Positions 34,586-44,823 of a stretch of 63,012 bases of DNA are shown piece by piece. The translations under genes were made by a program, and so were the position numbers. The stretch spans positions 1 to 63,012 of the forward strand of contig CAMDDP010000011.1 of NCBI GenBank assembly GCA_945892775.1, given 5' to 3'. The notes under the pieces were generated by a model that saw only the letters and a list, made by a program, of their open reading frames with translations, was not told the DNA's origin and made no database searches. The stretch is from Chitinophaga pinensis. Lineage in GTDB: Bacteria; Bacteroidota; Bacteroidia; Chitinophagales; UBA10324. Every line of letters begins with the position of its first letter. Position 1 is the first letter of the stretch.

Positions 34586-35704
34586 ATGAATAAAAAATGT
34601 TTTTTTGCTATCATTATTTCTCTTTTCCATTTTTCAGTGAAAGCGCAGAGTAAAGCCGAAGATATTTTTCGTCCGCCCATATTATCTGAAAGCATTATTT
34701 ACGAAGATAATGATACCATCAAGCAAGCAATATATTACAAATACTTTTTTGATAATGCAATCGAAACTGGCCCAATACTGAATGGAAAGCGCATAGGCGA
34801 CTGGTTTTTTTTTGATCCCAAAGGAAGTTTAATGTTTCGCGGCCACTATAAGAATGGACTTAAAACAGGTCTGTGGGAATACTTTAATTCTGATGGAATA
34901 CTTAGGTGCGAAATATATTTTAAAGATGGTTTGGCTGATGGAATATGGACTGGATATTCCATTTATAAACTTCCAATTTATATTGCAAATTATAAGTATG
35001 GGGGAATTGTTGACACCCTTAAAACCTATCACCAGGCAGGGAATAATTATTTAAAAATGTTTTATAAAAACGGCTCACCCTATACAGTAATAGGGCAATG
35101 GGATCTTTATGGAAATTTGATAGAAAGCGGGAACTTTAAATATGGAACCGGAACGCTTATGAAATATTACCCATATGGCCAGTTATACTCAATTGAACAA
35201 TATTTTGGGGGCAGTTTAAATGGCGAGGCCAAATATTTAAACATTGAAGGGGTAAAAAAGGTTCATGGATTTAATTTTAAAAATGAAAAAAAGGATACCT
35301 GGACCTATTTAAATTATGATGGAACAGAAGTGCCGTTTGCAACTTATGGGAAAACAATGGCACCATTTGATTTGAATATGAGTTATGACTCTACAAACAA
35401 ATCAATGTATTCACCCGCACAATTTCCAACAGGAAATAAAATGATAAAAGATTTTTTATTGAAGAATCTTATTTATCCAGAAAGTGCACGTAAAATAAAA
35501 ATTCAGGGAACCGTTTGGCTCAATTTTGAAGTAGATGAACTGGGCCATATTTATGATATAAAAATTTATAGCCGGATTGGAGAAGGGTGTGATGAAGAGG
35601 CAGAATTTCTGATAAAAAATATGCCCAACTGGTGCCCCGCCATGCAAATGGGAATTCCGATTAAGTCGAGGGTTTACTTGCCGGTCGAATTTAAATTAGA
35701 TTAA
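34586..35704 (+). CDS. MORN-repeat protein with TonB-type C-terminal domain
   Basis: A 372-residue exported protein. After a signal peptide (FHFSVKAQ) come MORN_2-type repeats (RGHYKNGLKTGLWEYFN and EIYFKDGLADGIWTGY). The last 85 residues match the TonB C-terminal domain (YPESARKIKIQGTVWLNFEVDE). Such proteins occur in Bacteroidota as periplasmic energy-transducer-like parts. The ATG at 34586 is preferred; a frame from 34553 would begin inside the MFS gene and push the signal peptide inward. Confidence 0.82.
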   Translation: MNKKCFFAIIISLFHFSVKAQSKAEDIFRPPILSESIIYEDNDTIKQAIYYKYFFDNAIETGPILNGKRIGDWFFFDPKGSLMFRGHYKNGLKTGLWEYFNSDGILRCEIYFKDGLADGIWTGYSIYKLPIYIANYKYGGIVDTLKTYHQAGNNYLKMFYKNGSPYTVIGQWDLYGNLIESGNFKYGTGTLMKYYPYGQLYSIEQYFGGSLNGEAKYLNIEGVKKVHGFNFKNEKKDTWTYLNYDGTEVPFATYGKTMAPFDLNMSYDSTNKSMYSPAQFPTGNKMIKDFLLKNLIYPESARKIKIQGTVWLNFEVDELGHIYDIKIYSRIGEGCDEEAEFLIKNMPNWCPAMQMGIPIKSRVYLPVEFKLD

Positions 35705-35848
35705 TTTCTTCCGATTAATTTTTTTTATAACACATCTGTTTTCCATTCGCTTTTCACTTAAATATGTTTTGAAATACAAGGTGCTACAATAAGTCGTAAA
35801 GATGTCAATAGATAAATATTAATTGCCAAAAAAATTTCGTGTTAAGAT

Positions 35849-35856
35849 TAAATTTG
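35849..35856 (+). promoter_or_regulatory. Promoter of ruvA (-7 box with a TTG upstream)
   Basis: TAAATTTG fits TAnnTTTG, with a TTG at 35823-35825, 23 bp upstream. The leader to the ruvA ATG is 25 nt. Confidence 0.5.
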
Positions 35857-35881
35857 TCGCGCTTCAATCACTAACCCCCAA

Positions 35882-36475
35882 ATGATTTCATACCTGCAAG
35901 GATTTTTTTCTTTCAAAAGTCCCACCCATATTATTATTGAAAACGGAGGCGTTGGTTATCATGTAAATATTTCGTTGAACACCTGGAGCAAAATTCAACA
36001 CCACGATTCGGGAAAGCTACATGTCTACTTACATATAACTGGTGGAACACAAAGTCCGCTGATTGTTTCATTGTATGGATTTGCTGAAGAAGAAGAGCGC
36101 ACGATGTTTACTGAGTTATTAAATATTTCAGGGGTTGGCGCCTCCACTGTTCGAATGGTTTTATCAGCATTATCTCCAAACGATTTACGCAATGCCATTT
36201 TAACCGAGAATGCTCATGCATTCGAACGGATAAAAGGGATTGGCCCAAAAACAGCGAAGCGAATTATTTTGGAACTAAAAGATAAGGTGGGGAAAGTGAC
36301 AACAAAAGCAGATGGATTTTCTCCAAATAATAAAGTGAACGATGAAGCGTTAAGCGCACTCATTATGTTGGGTTTTTCGCGCACACCTGCCGAACAAGCA
36401 GTTCAAAGGGTGGTAGGGTCAAATCCATCTATGACAGTAGAAGAAATTATTAAGCAAGTGTTGAAAACAATTTGA
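35882..36475 (+). CDS. ruvA: Holliday junction branch migration protein RuvA
   Basis: RuvA binds four-way DNA junctions and directs the RuvB motor. The 197-residue protein has the N-terminal OB fold (MISYLQGFF, then VGYHVNISL), the two helix-hairpin-helix motifs (LLNISGVGASTVRMVLS and RIKGIGPKTAKRIILELKDK) and the small RuvB-binding domain III at the end. It precedes sprA by 76 bp, an order also known from other gliding Bacteroidota. Confidence 0.96.
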   Translation: MISYLQGFFSFKSPTHIIIENGGVGYHVNISLNTWSKIQHHDSGKLHVYLHITGGTQSPLIVSLYGFAEEEERTMFTELLNISGVGASTVRMVLSALSPNDLRNAILTENAHAFERIKGIGPKTAKRIILELKDKVGKVTTKADGFSPNNKVNDEALSALIMLGFSRTPAEQAVQRVVGSNPSMTVEEIIKQVLKTI

Positions 36476-36551
36476 TAAGCGAAATGGGTGCAAGGCATTT
36501 TGGCCCTTATCTATTTTGAGAGGTAAATTTTAATTTTTTAGAAAAAAACAA

Positions 36552-39500
36552 GTGAAATTAATTAATAATTCAAATCCCGCATTCATCATTGTATCTGCGT
36601 TTGCAGTGCTGACGGTATTATCTGCAATAGGGAAAAACGAATTGAATAAAATTAATACAACAAATAATAAGACAGACCAATCTATTGCAACGATTGATAC
36701 GCCACCCGAAATTGATTTACATTATCCTATACAGGATAATGATGGGAGCATTAATGATCAGAACAATAATCCACTGGATTTAAATAATCCATCTAACATT
36801 CAACAAGATGTTCAGTACGATCCTGAAACCAACCAATATATTTTAACAGAAACAATAGGCAATCAGTTTTATAGGAATCCGACCTATATGAGTTTTGAAG
36901 AGTTTTTAAAATATAAATACGATAAAAGTCAAAAAGAAAATTTTGAACAACTCAGCAATTCAAATTCACTACTCACCCATAAGGGGCTAATTCCAAAGGT
37001 GAATGTTGGGGGGCAATTATTGGATCGCTTGTTTGGTGGAACATCAGTTGATATTCGGCCAAATGGAAATATTGATTTAACTTTTGGTTACAACCGACAG
37101 AACATACAGAATCCGACCCTTACCGAACAACAGCGAAAACAGGGAGGTTTTCAGTTCGATATGAATATTCAAATGAATGTGGTTGGAAAGATTGGCGATA
37201 AATTAAAACTCACCACTAATTACAACACGCAAAGTTCGTTCGATTTTGAAAATCAGGTAAAGCTTGAATACACCGGATATCAGGATGAAATAATAAAAAA
37301 GATTGAAGCAGGAAATGTGAGCCTTCCACTAAATACAACTTTAATTCAAGGAAGTCAGAGCCTATTCGGGTTGAAAACACAATTACAATTCGGTCGATTA
37401 ATATTAACGAGTGTTATCTCTCAACAAAAATCTCAAGCACAAAATATTACTATACAAGGAGGCGCACAAACTCAAACATTTGAAGTAAATGCGGATCAAT
37501 ATGATGAAAATAGAAATTATTTTCTTGGTCAATATTTTCGTGAAAACTATAATAAAAACATGGCCCAAATTCCCATCATAAATTCAGGGGCGCAGATAAA
37601 TAAAATTGAAGTTTGGGTCACCAATAAAAACGGAGCTACTACATTAACCAGAGATATTGTTGCCTTTCAAGATCTAGGTGAAAATCAACCCTATAGTCCA
37701 CAAATTTTACCATATACTGGCAACACATTACCAGCAGGGTCTTCATTTAATAAGTTTCCATCACAAGATGCTTCAAACGATTTATATTATAAATTATCAC
37801 AAGATCAAAACGCCCGCTCTCTTAGTTCGACCATTCAGGCATTAACAGGGGGAGGATATCAATTGCAACCCGTTCAAGATTTTGAAAAAACTTATGCCCG
37901 TCAACTTTCTGCTTCTGAATATACCCTTCAACCGCAGCTCGGATTTATTTTATTAAACCAACAATTAAATCCAGATGATGTGCTGGCCGTTGCCTATCAA
38001 TATACTTACAATGGAAAGGTTTATCAGGTTGGCGAATTTGCACAGGACCTGCCAACTAATGCCGATGTGCCAAATGTTTTATTTTTAAAGATGCTGAAAA
38101 GCACCTCTGTCCGTCCGAAGTTACCAATATGGAAGCTGATGATGAAAAATGTATATTCACTGGGTGCCTACCAAGTTAATCCATCTGATTTTAGATTAGA
38201 TATATATTATCTTGATCCAGCAGGAGGCGCAAGAAGGTTTATTCCGGCAGGAAATGTGAATAGTATTCCATTGATTCGATTGCTTGGTTTAGACAGATTA
38301 AACAACAATCAAGATCCACAACCAGATGGGGTTTTTGATTTTATTAGCGGGGTAACAATTAATCCCAATAATGGAAAGGTTATTTTTCCTGTGCTCGAAC
38401 CATTTGGTAAAGATTTGAACTCAAAATTTACCGATCCGAATGTTGCTACAAAATATGTGTACCAGGTTTTATATGACTCCACCAAAACCATTGCGCTACA
38501 ATTTCCAGAGTTTGATCGTTTTGTCATTAAGGGTTCCTATAAAGGATCATCGTCAACTGATATTTCATTAGGGGCTTTTAATATTCCTCAGGGATCAGTA
38601 AAGGTTACAGCAGGTGGTCAGGTGTTACAGGAAAATGTTGACTATACGGTTGATTATAATTTAGGAAGATTGAAAATTATCAATCAAGGAATTATGAATT
38701 CCGGTGCACCCATAAATGTGTCATTTGAAAACAATGCAACTTTTGGTTTCACCACAAAAACTTTATTTGGAACACGCGCAGATTATTACATCAACGACCA
38801 CTTTAAGTTAGGCGGAACCTACCTTCATTTATCAGAGCGACCTTATACCCGTAAATTAAATGTTGGAGATGATCCAATTAGTAATGCAATATATGGTTTA
38901 GATGGAAGTTGGCAAACCGAATCAGGATTTGTTACAAGGTTAATTGACAAATTGCCTCTTCTCGACACCAAAGAAAAATCAACTATTACTATAAGCGGCG
39001 AAGTTGCTCGTCTTGACCCTGGTCACAGTAAGGCAATTGGAAAAGGAGATGCCGGGCAAGTTTATATTGATGATTTTGAAGGAACACAAAGCACTTATGA
39101 TTTAAAATTTCCATACAGCAGCTGGATGCTTGCAAGTACACCTTCAAGATCATCAACGGGATTATTTCCAGAGGCGGATTCAATTAACAATTTACTTTAC
39201 GGATATCATCGCGCCAAACTTTCGTGGTATGCTATTGACCCCTTGTTTCTAAGAAATATATCATCAACACCCCCCAACATAAAAAATAATCCGACAGAAC
39301 AATGCAATTATTATACGAGGGAAATAAATGAGAAGGAACTCTTTCCAAACAAACAACAGGTTCAAGGACTACCAAATAACCTTCCCACTTTTGATTTAAA
39401 TTTTGAGCCTAATGTGAAGGGGCCTTATAACTTTCAAGCCGATCCAAATTTATTAAATGGTGTGGATGCCGATGGGCGAATCCATTTAAAAAATCCTGAA

Positions 39501-42500
39501 AAGAATTTTGGAGGAATAATGCGAAGCATTGATTACAATGATTTTGAACAGGCAAACATTGAATACATACAATTCTGGGTACTCGATCCGTATTTGAATG
39601 GATATGGAGGAAATAATTATGGAGATATTTATATAGATCTTGGAAATATATCAGAAGATGTTTTAAAAGACTCTCGATTGTTTATGGAAAATGGATTGCC
39701 AGAAAGCAGTACAAGTCAGGCAAATGTTGATACTACTACTTGGTCTATTGTTCCCGTAAACCTTCCGCCTACAAATTCTTTTTCAAACAATGAATCGGCA
39801 AGAGAATATCAGGATGTTGGGTACGATGGCGTTGGCACAAAAGATGGACGCGAAGCAGCTTTTGATTCGGCCTATCTCGCTCAGATCGCTCTTAACTATG
39901 GAATAGGCTCTGCTTATTACAGCGCTGCTTTAAATGATCCGGCAGGCGATAATTATCATTATTATCTTGGAAACGATTATGATGCAAGTGAAACGGGGAT
40001 TTTAAATCGCTATAAAAAATATAATAATGCTGAAGGAAATTCTCCAATATCAACTTCTGGTCAAGCCATTTCTGAGGCGGCAACTAATATTCCAGAAACA
40101 GAAGATTTGAACCGCGATAATACATTGAGCGAAACAGAGGAATATTTTGAATATAAAGTTTCATTAAACCCCAACGACTTAACTACCACAGGAAGCAATT
40201 ATATTACTGACATTGTAACTGCTGATGTTAATTGTAATGATGGAAATTTGCTTGGAGAAGAAAAATGGATACAGATAAAAATTCCGATTGAAGAATATTA
40301 TAAAAAAATTGGGGGCATTCAAGATTTTAAATCAATTCGATTTATTAGAATTTATCTGGCTGGGTTTGATACAGCTGTTAATCTTCGATTTGCTAAATTA
40401 GAATTTGTGCGCAATCAATGGCGTAAGTATCAATTCAGTTTGCAATCACCAGGCGAATACATTCCAGATGATAATAATGGGGAAACCTTTTTTAATGTTG
40501 GATCCGTTTCATTGGAAGAGAATTCACAGCGCCAACCAATTAATTATGTAATGCCTCCCGGTATTCAACGCGAACAACAATTAGGGTCGGTACAAACGCT
40601 TTTACAAAACGAGCAATCATTAAGTATTCAGGCATGCAATCTTTTGGATGGCGACTCGCGGGCTGTTTATAAAACCTTGAACTTAGACTTGCGCACTTTC
40701 AAGGTGATGAAAATGTTTGTACATGCTGAAAACGCGGGAACAGGATATACTTTTAATAATGGTGACTTGACTGCGTTCATTCGTTTGGGGTCTGACTTTA
40801 TTAGTAATTATTATGAATATGAAAAATCGCTTACACCGTCACAATTTAATAATAACGATACCTTTAATGTGTGGCCAGCCAGCAATAACTTTGAAATTAC
40901 ATTAGAGCAATTAACTCAAATAAAGTCTGCTCGTAATGCCGCAGGTACCGCTTTTAGTGCTCCCTATTCTCAAGTATTACCTAATGGTGACAGAATAACA
41001 ATAGTTGGGAACCCAGATTTAGGATTAGCAAAAGTTGCGATGCTTGGTATTCATAATCCCAAACAGGGAAGCGGTTATCCATTGGGAGATGCCGATGATG
41101 GCAGAGCAAAATGTGCTGAACTTTGGTTCAATGAATTAAGATTAAGTGGTTTTGATGAGGAGGGGGGGTATGCTGCACTTGGAAGAGTAGATGTGAAATT
41201 GGCCGACCTCGGAAATATTTCTCTAAGTGGGAACATGCACTCAATAGGTTTTGGTTCGCTTGAACAAAAGCTGAACGAACGGTACAAAGACAATTTCTTT
41301 CAATATGATGCTTCAGGAACATTTCAACTAGGGAAATTTTTACCAAAAAACTTTGGTGTACAGTTACCTATGTATCTTGGCGTTTCTAGTTCAATAAGTA
41401 ATCCTAAATATGATCCTTATGAATTGGATGTTTTGTTAAAAGATAAGCTCAATGCAATTACTGATGCCGCTACTCGGGACTCTTCAAGAAAAGCGGCACA
41501 GGATTTTATAAATATTAAGAGTTTAAATTTTACAAATATTCGTAAAATCAATAATAGTAAAACAGCAAAGCCGCACATTTATGGGATTGAAAACTGGAAT
41601 GCCACTTATGCATTTACTCAAACGAATAAACGCAGCCCAATAATTGAAAGTGATATTACTAAAAAATATCATGGGGAATTAGGATACATATACCCTGGAA
41701 AATCAAGGTTTATTTCACCCTTTAATAAACTTATAGGCACCAAGCCAAAATACCTAAAGGCAATACGGGATATTAATTTCAATTTGCTTCCAACAAATAT
41801 TTCTTTCCGAAATGTTATGGATCGACAATTCGGCCAAACAAAAATGAGAGAGGCGGATGTGCTTGCGCCCCCTGTAGACCCAACCTATAATAAATTTTGG
41901 AATTGGGATAGATTTTATGGGGTTAAATTCGAGTTAGCTAAATCATTAAATTTAGATTTTAATGCCATAACAAATACGCGTATTGATGAAGATACGGGCC
42001 GCATAGACTCGAGGCCAGAAAAAGATTCGGTGTGGGCTAATATAAAAAAATTAGGGCGCACTACACACTACCATCATACCGCCAATTTTGCCTATACACT
42101 TCCTATTAATAAAATACCAATTTTAGATTGGATAACAGGCACTGTAAAATATGGTGCTGAATATGATTGGCTTGCGTTGCCACTTGCAAGTGACACAACA
42201 GATAAGGGAACTGCCTTTGAAAAAATTAGGCTTAAAGAAAACCCATTGGGCAATACAATAAATAACGACCAGAATATTAATTTTAATAGTGATTTAAATT
42301 TTAGAAATTTATATAACAAATGGAAATTTCTGAAAACATACAATAGCAATAGCTCAACGCTTAATCAACAAAAGGGTGATAGTAAAGATGGAAAAGACAG
42401 TAAAGACAATACAAAGGATTTAAAAGATCAAAAGAAAAATAATCAGCCCACGGCAAAAGCTGGGTTGTCATTTATTATTAGGCCAATCATCAGTTTAAAG

Positions 42501-43868
42501 AAAATAACATTCACCTATGCTCAAACAAAGGGAACCACTCTTCCTGGATTTATTGACAAAGCAAAAAACTTTGGCCAGGATTTGAGCAAATCTTCCCCTG
42601 GTTGGGATTTTGTTTTTGGAATGCAGCCCGATACGAATTGGCTAAACGATGCAGCCCAAAAGGGATGGATAACAAGGGATACCTCTATGAATTATCAATT
42701 TATTCAGAATTACAATCGAAACATTACGGCTCGCGCACAATTTGAACCCTTAAAAGATGTGAATGTGGATGTGAACTTCATGAAGAATTATTCTTACAAC
42801 ACAACTGAGTTTTTTAAAAACACTTCTCTTGGCTTTCAGCATTTAAATGAGCGCGCTTTTGGAACATACAGCGTTTCATTTATTGCCTGGAATACTGCGT
42901 TTATAAAATCAGATACAAATGGTAACTCTCCAACGTTTAATTTATTTGAACAATATAGACAAACAGTTTCTCAGCGATTAGCCGTAAATAATCCTGAAGC
43001 GGCAGGTTCTTATTACAACCCACAGGACAGTTCTTTCAATTCAAATTTTTCAAATGGTTATGGCCCTTATTCTCAAGATGTTTTGATTCCATCTTTTCTG
43101 GCTGCTTATGCTGGTAAAGACATAAATTCAGTTGGTCTTTATAAATATTTTAAAGGAATTCCCGCACCAAACTGGAGAATTACATACAATGGATTAACAA
43201 AAATGAAATGGGCAAAAAAAATATGGAACTCATTGAATATTTCACACGGATACAGTTCAACTCTTTCTATAAATTCGTTCAGTTCGGCACTTGATTTTAA
43301 CGGAAACATAAAAGATGGAATCAATTTACCAAATACAATTGATTCTGTTTCCGGAAACTTTATTAGTTTTTATGATATTCCAAGCATTGGTATCACCGAG
43401 CAATTTTCGCCGCTTATTGGTGTAGACGCACAATGGAAAAACAATGTGAGCACTAAGTTTGAATATAAAAAAGGTAGAAACTTATCTATGAGTTTTCTTG
43501 ATTATCAATTAGTAGAGTCCAGAACTTCAGAAGTTACCATTGGTGTGGGATACAAATGGAAAAATGCGCCGATACCATTTAAAATTCAGGGAAAGAAAAA
43601 GCGATTAAAAAACGACTTGAATTTAAAATGTGATGTTTCTTTTAGTAATAATATTACAACGAACTACAAATTAGATCAGGCAGTCAGTACGCCTACGCAA
43701 GGAATGAAAACTATTAGCATTGCCCCATCAGCCGAATACATGGTTAGCAATAGATTAAACATTCGCCTGTTTGTCGATAAGCGATACAGCATCCCCGCCA
43801 CTTCGGCCTCTTATCCAATTCGATACACCAATGCGGGTGTAACAATAAGGTTTACGCTTGCGCAATAG
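36552..43868 (+). CDS. sprA: SprA, outer-membrane translocon of the type IX secretion system
   Basis: SprA (Sov in Porphyromonas) is a giant 36-stranded outer-membrane barrel through which T9SS cargo passes. At 2438 residues it has the full family length. A GTG at 36552 begins an N-terminal hydrophobic segment. The family's repeated regions are visible: IPKVNVGGQLLDRLFGGTSVDI near residue 150, GDKLKLTTNYNTQSSFDFEN near 220, and AKCAELWFNELRLSGFDEEGG in the second half. A Lys/Asp-rich low-complexity loop (about 1940-1965) interrupts one barrel turn. Cargo with sorting domains is encoded at 21.7 and 49.8 kb. Other T9SS components are not in this window. Confidence 0.96.
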   Translation: MKLINNSNPAFIIVSAFAVLTVLSAIGKNELNKINTTNNKTDQSIATIDTPPEIDLHYPIQDNDGSINDQNNNPLDLNNPSNIQQDVQYDPETNQYILTETIGNQFYRNPTYMSFEEFLKYKYDKSQKENFEQLSNSNSLLTHKGLIPKVNVGGQLLDRLFGGTSVDIRPNGNIDLTFGYNRQNIQNPTLTEQQRKQGGFQFDMNIQMNVVGKIGDKLKLTTNYNTQSSFDFENQVKLEYTGYQDEIIKKIEAGNVSLPLNTTLIQGSQSLFGLKTQLQFGRLILTSVISQQKSQAQNITIQGGAQTQTFEVNADQYDENRNYFLGQYFRENYNKNMAQIPIINSGAQINKIEVWVTNKNGATTLTRDIVAFQDLGENQPYSPQILPYTGNTLPAGSSFNKFPSQDASNDLYYKLSQDQNARSLSSTIQALTGGGYQLQPVQDFEKTYARQLSASEYTLQPQLGFILLNQQLNPDDVLAVAYQYTYNGKVYQVGEFAQDLPTNADVPNVLFLKMLKSTSVRPKLPIWKLMMKNVYSLGAYQVNPSDFRLDIYYLDPAGGARRFIPAGNVNSIPLIRLLGLDRLNNNQDPQPDGVFDFISGVTINPNNGKVIFPVLEPFGKDLNSKFTDPNVATKYVYQVLYDSTKTIALQFPEFDRFVIKGSYKGSSSTDISLGAFNIPQGSVKVTAGGQVLQENVDYTVDYNLGRLKIINQGIMNSGAPINVSFENNATFGFTTKTLFGTRADYYINDHFKLGGTYLHLSERPYTRKLNVGDDPISNAIYGLDGSWQTESGFVTRLIDKLPLLDTKEKSTITISGEVARLDPGHSKAIGKGDAGQVYIDDFEGTQSTYDLKFPYSSWMLASTPSRSSTGLFPEADSINNLLYGYHRAKLSWYAIDPLFLRNISSTPPNIKNNPTEQCNYYTREINEKELFPNKQQVQGLPNNLPTFDLNFEPNVKGPYNFQADPNLLNGVDADGRIHLKNPEKNFGGIMRSIDYNDFEQANIEYIQFWVLDPYLNGYGGNNYGDIYIDLGNISEDVLKDSRLFMENGLPESSTSQANVDTTTWSIVPVNLPPTNSFSNNESAREYQDVGYDGVGTKDGREAAFDSAYLAQIALNYGIGSAYYSAALNDPAGDNYHYYLGNDYDASETGILNRYKKYNNAEGNSPISTSGQAISEAATNIPETEDLNRDNTLSETEEYFEYKVSLNPNDLTTTGSNYITDIVTADVNCNDGNLLGEEKWIQIKIPIEEYYKKIGGIQDFKSIRFIRIYLAGFDTAVNLRFAKLEFVRNQWRKYQFSLQSPGEYIPDDNNGETFFNVGSVSLEENSQRQPINYVMPPGIQREQQLGSVQTLLQNEQSLSIQACNLLDGDSRAVYKTLNLDLRTFKVMKMFVHAENAGTGYTFNNGDLTAFIRLGSDFISNYYEYEKSLTPSQFNNNDTFNVWPASNNFEITLEQLTQIKSARNAAGTAFSAPYSQVLPNGDRITIVGNPDLGLAKVAMLGIHNPKQGSGYPLGDADDGRAKCAELWFNELRLSGFDEEGGYAALGRVDVKLADLGNISLSGNMHSIGFGSLEQKLNERYKDNFFQYDASGTFQLGKFLPKNFGVQLPMYLGVSSSISNPKYDPYELDVLLKDKLNAITDAATRDSSRKAAQDFINIKSLNFTNIRKINNSKTAKPHIYGIENWNATYAFTQTNKRSPIIESDITKKYHGELGYIYPGKSRFISPFNKLIGTKPKYLKAIRDINFNLLPTNISFRNVMDRQFGQTKMREADVLAPPVDPTYNKFWNWDRFYGVKFELAKSLNLDFNAITNTRIDEDTGRIDSRPEKDSVWANIKKLGRTTHYHHTANFAYTLPINKIPILDWITGTVKYGAEYDWLALPLASDTTDKGTAFEKIRLKENPLGNTINNDQNINFNSDLNFRNLYNKWKFLKTYNSNSSTLNQQKGDSKDGKDSKDNTKDLKDQKKNNQPTAKAGLSFIIRPIISLKKITFTYAQTKGTTLPGFIDKAKNFGQDLSKSSPGWDFVFGMQPDTNWLNDAAQKGWITRDTSMNYQFIQNYNRNITARAQFEPLKDVNVDVNFMKNYSYNTTEFFKNTSLGFQHLNERAFGTYSVSFIAWNTAFIKSDTNGNSPTFNLFEQYRQTVSQRLAVNNPEAAGSYYNPQDSSFNSNFSNGYGPYSQDVLIPSFLAAYAGKDINSVGLYKYFKGIPAPNWRITYNGLTKMKWAKKIWNSLNISHGYSSTLSINSFSSALDFNGNIKDGINLPNTIDSVSGNFISFYDIPSIGITEQFSPLIGVDAQWKNNVSTKFEYKKGRNLSMSFLDYQLVESRTSEVTIGVGYKWKNAPIPFKIQGKKKRLKNDLNLKCDVSFSNNITTNYKLDQAVSTPTQGMKTISIAPSAEYMVSNRLNIRLFVDKRYSIPATSASYPIRYTNAGVTIRFTLAQ

Positions 43869-43971
43869 TTAATTAATAATTCTTAATGTTAAATTAATTC
43901 ATTTAATAAACTTTTTCTATTTAGAATTTCCACTTACAAATAGTATTTTTCCACTCTTAAAAATTTATTAA

Positions 43972-44352
43972 ATGAATTTTCCTGATAACCTCCGTTACAC
44001 AAAAGATCACGAATGGGTTCGTGTAGAAGGTGACCACGCTTTTATAGGCATTACTGATTTCGCACAAAGTGAATTGGGTGATATTGTTTATGTAGATGTA
44101 AATACCATTGGAAAAACATTGAATGCCGAGGAGGTCTTTGGCACCGTTGAGGCGGTAAAAACGGTTAGCGATTTATTTCTTCCGATATCTGGAACCATTT
44201 TAGAACTCAATGTTGAACTTAACACCAATCCTGAATTAGTCAATCAGGATCCTTATGAAAAAGGATGGATGGTGAAAGTGAAAATGGCTAATCCTTCAGA
44301 GGCAAAGGAACTGATGGATAAAGCAGCTTACACTGCCTTGGTGGGTCATTAA
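43972..44352 (+). CDS. gcvH: Glycine cleavage system H protein
   Basis: The lipoyl carrier of the glycine cleavage system, 126 residues. The lipoylated lysine is K63 in the VEAVKTVSD motif, and the N-terminal [11 protein letters not shown] is typical. GcvP and GcvT are not in this window, so the gene stands apart from the rest of the system, as is common in Bacteroidota. It lies 103 bp after sprA and 13 bp before a VanZ-like gene. Confidence 0.97.
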   Translation: MNFPDNLRYTKDHEWVRVEGDHAFIGITDFAQSELGDIVYVDVNTIGKTLNAEEVFGTVEAVKTVSDLFLPISGTILELNVELNTNPELVNQDPYEKGWMVKVKMANPSEAKELMDKAAYTALVGH

Positions 44353-44365
44353 TAAAACAAACAAT

Positions 44366-44749
44366 ATGCGCTGGCTTTTGCCATTGATTTGGGCGGGAAT
44401 AATCTGTTACTTATCTCTTATGCCCGGGAATGAACTTCCCGATTTTGATTTATTTCATTTGTTGTTTATTGATAAGTGGGTGCACGTTTTCTTTTATTTT
44501 GTACTCGCGTTTCTATTATTTTTTTCATGGAAAACTAATCACTCCTTAATTTTTAAATCAATTTTTATTTTAATCTTATGCTTTTTGTTTGGAACTGGCA
44601 TTGAAATTATACAGGAAACATATACAGACACCAGACATTTTGAATGGATGGATTTGTTGTTTGATATAATTGGGGCCGCTTCCTACATCTTCATATGGCT
44701 TAAAAAACAAGCTAACTATTTTGTAGAAAAAGAGAAGACACCCGAATAA
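44366..44749 (+). CDS. VanZ-like family membrane protein
   Basis: A small four-helix membrane protein of 127 residues. The VanZ-like marks are the IDKWVHVFFYFVLAF stretch and GTGIEIIQE, then the DTRHFEWMDLLFDIIGA stretch. Homologues are found in many Bacteroidota next to gcvH; their role is unknown and there is no sign of glycopeptide resistance genes here. Confidence 0.88.
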   Translation: MRWLLPLIWAGIICYLSLMPGNELPDFDLFHLLFIDKWVHVFFYFVLAFLLFFSWKTNHSLIFKSIFILILCFLFGTGIEIIQETYTDTRHFEWMDLLFDIIGAASYIFIWLKKQANYFVEKEKTPE

Positions 44750-44823
44750 AAAATTTTGTTATTGAAAACAATTTTTGCGAATTTGTTTTTAGGTTTAAAC
44801 AATAACAATTTAATATTTATAAG

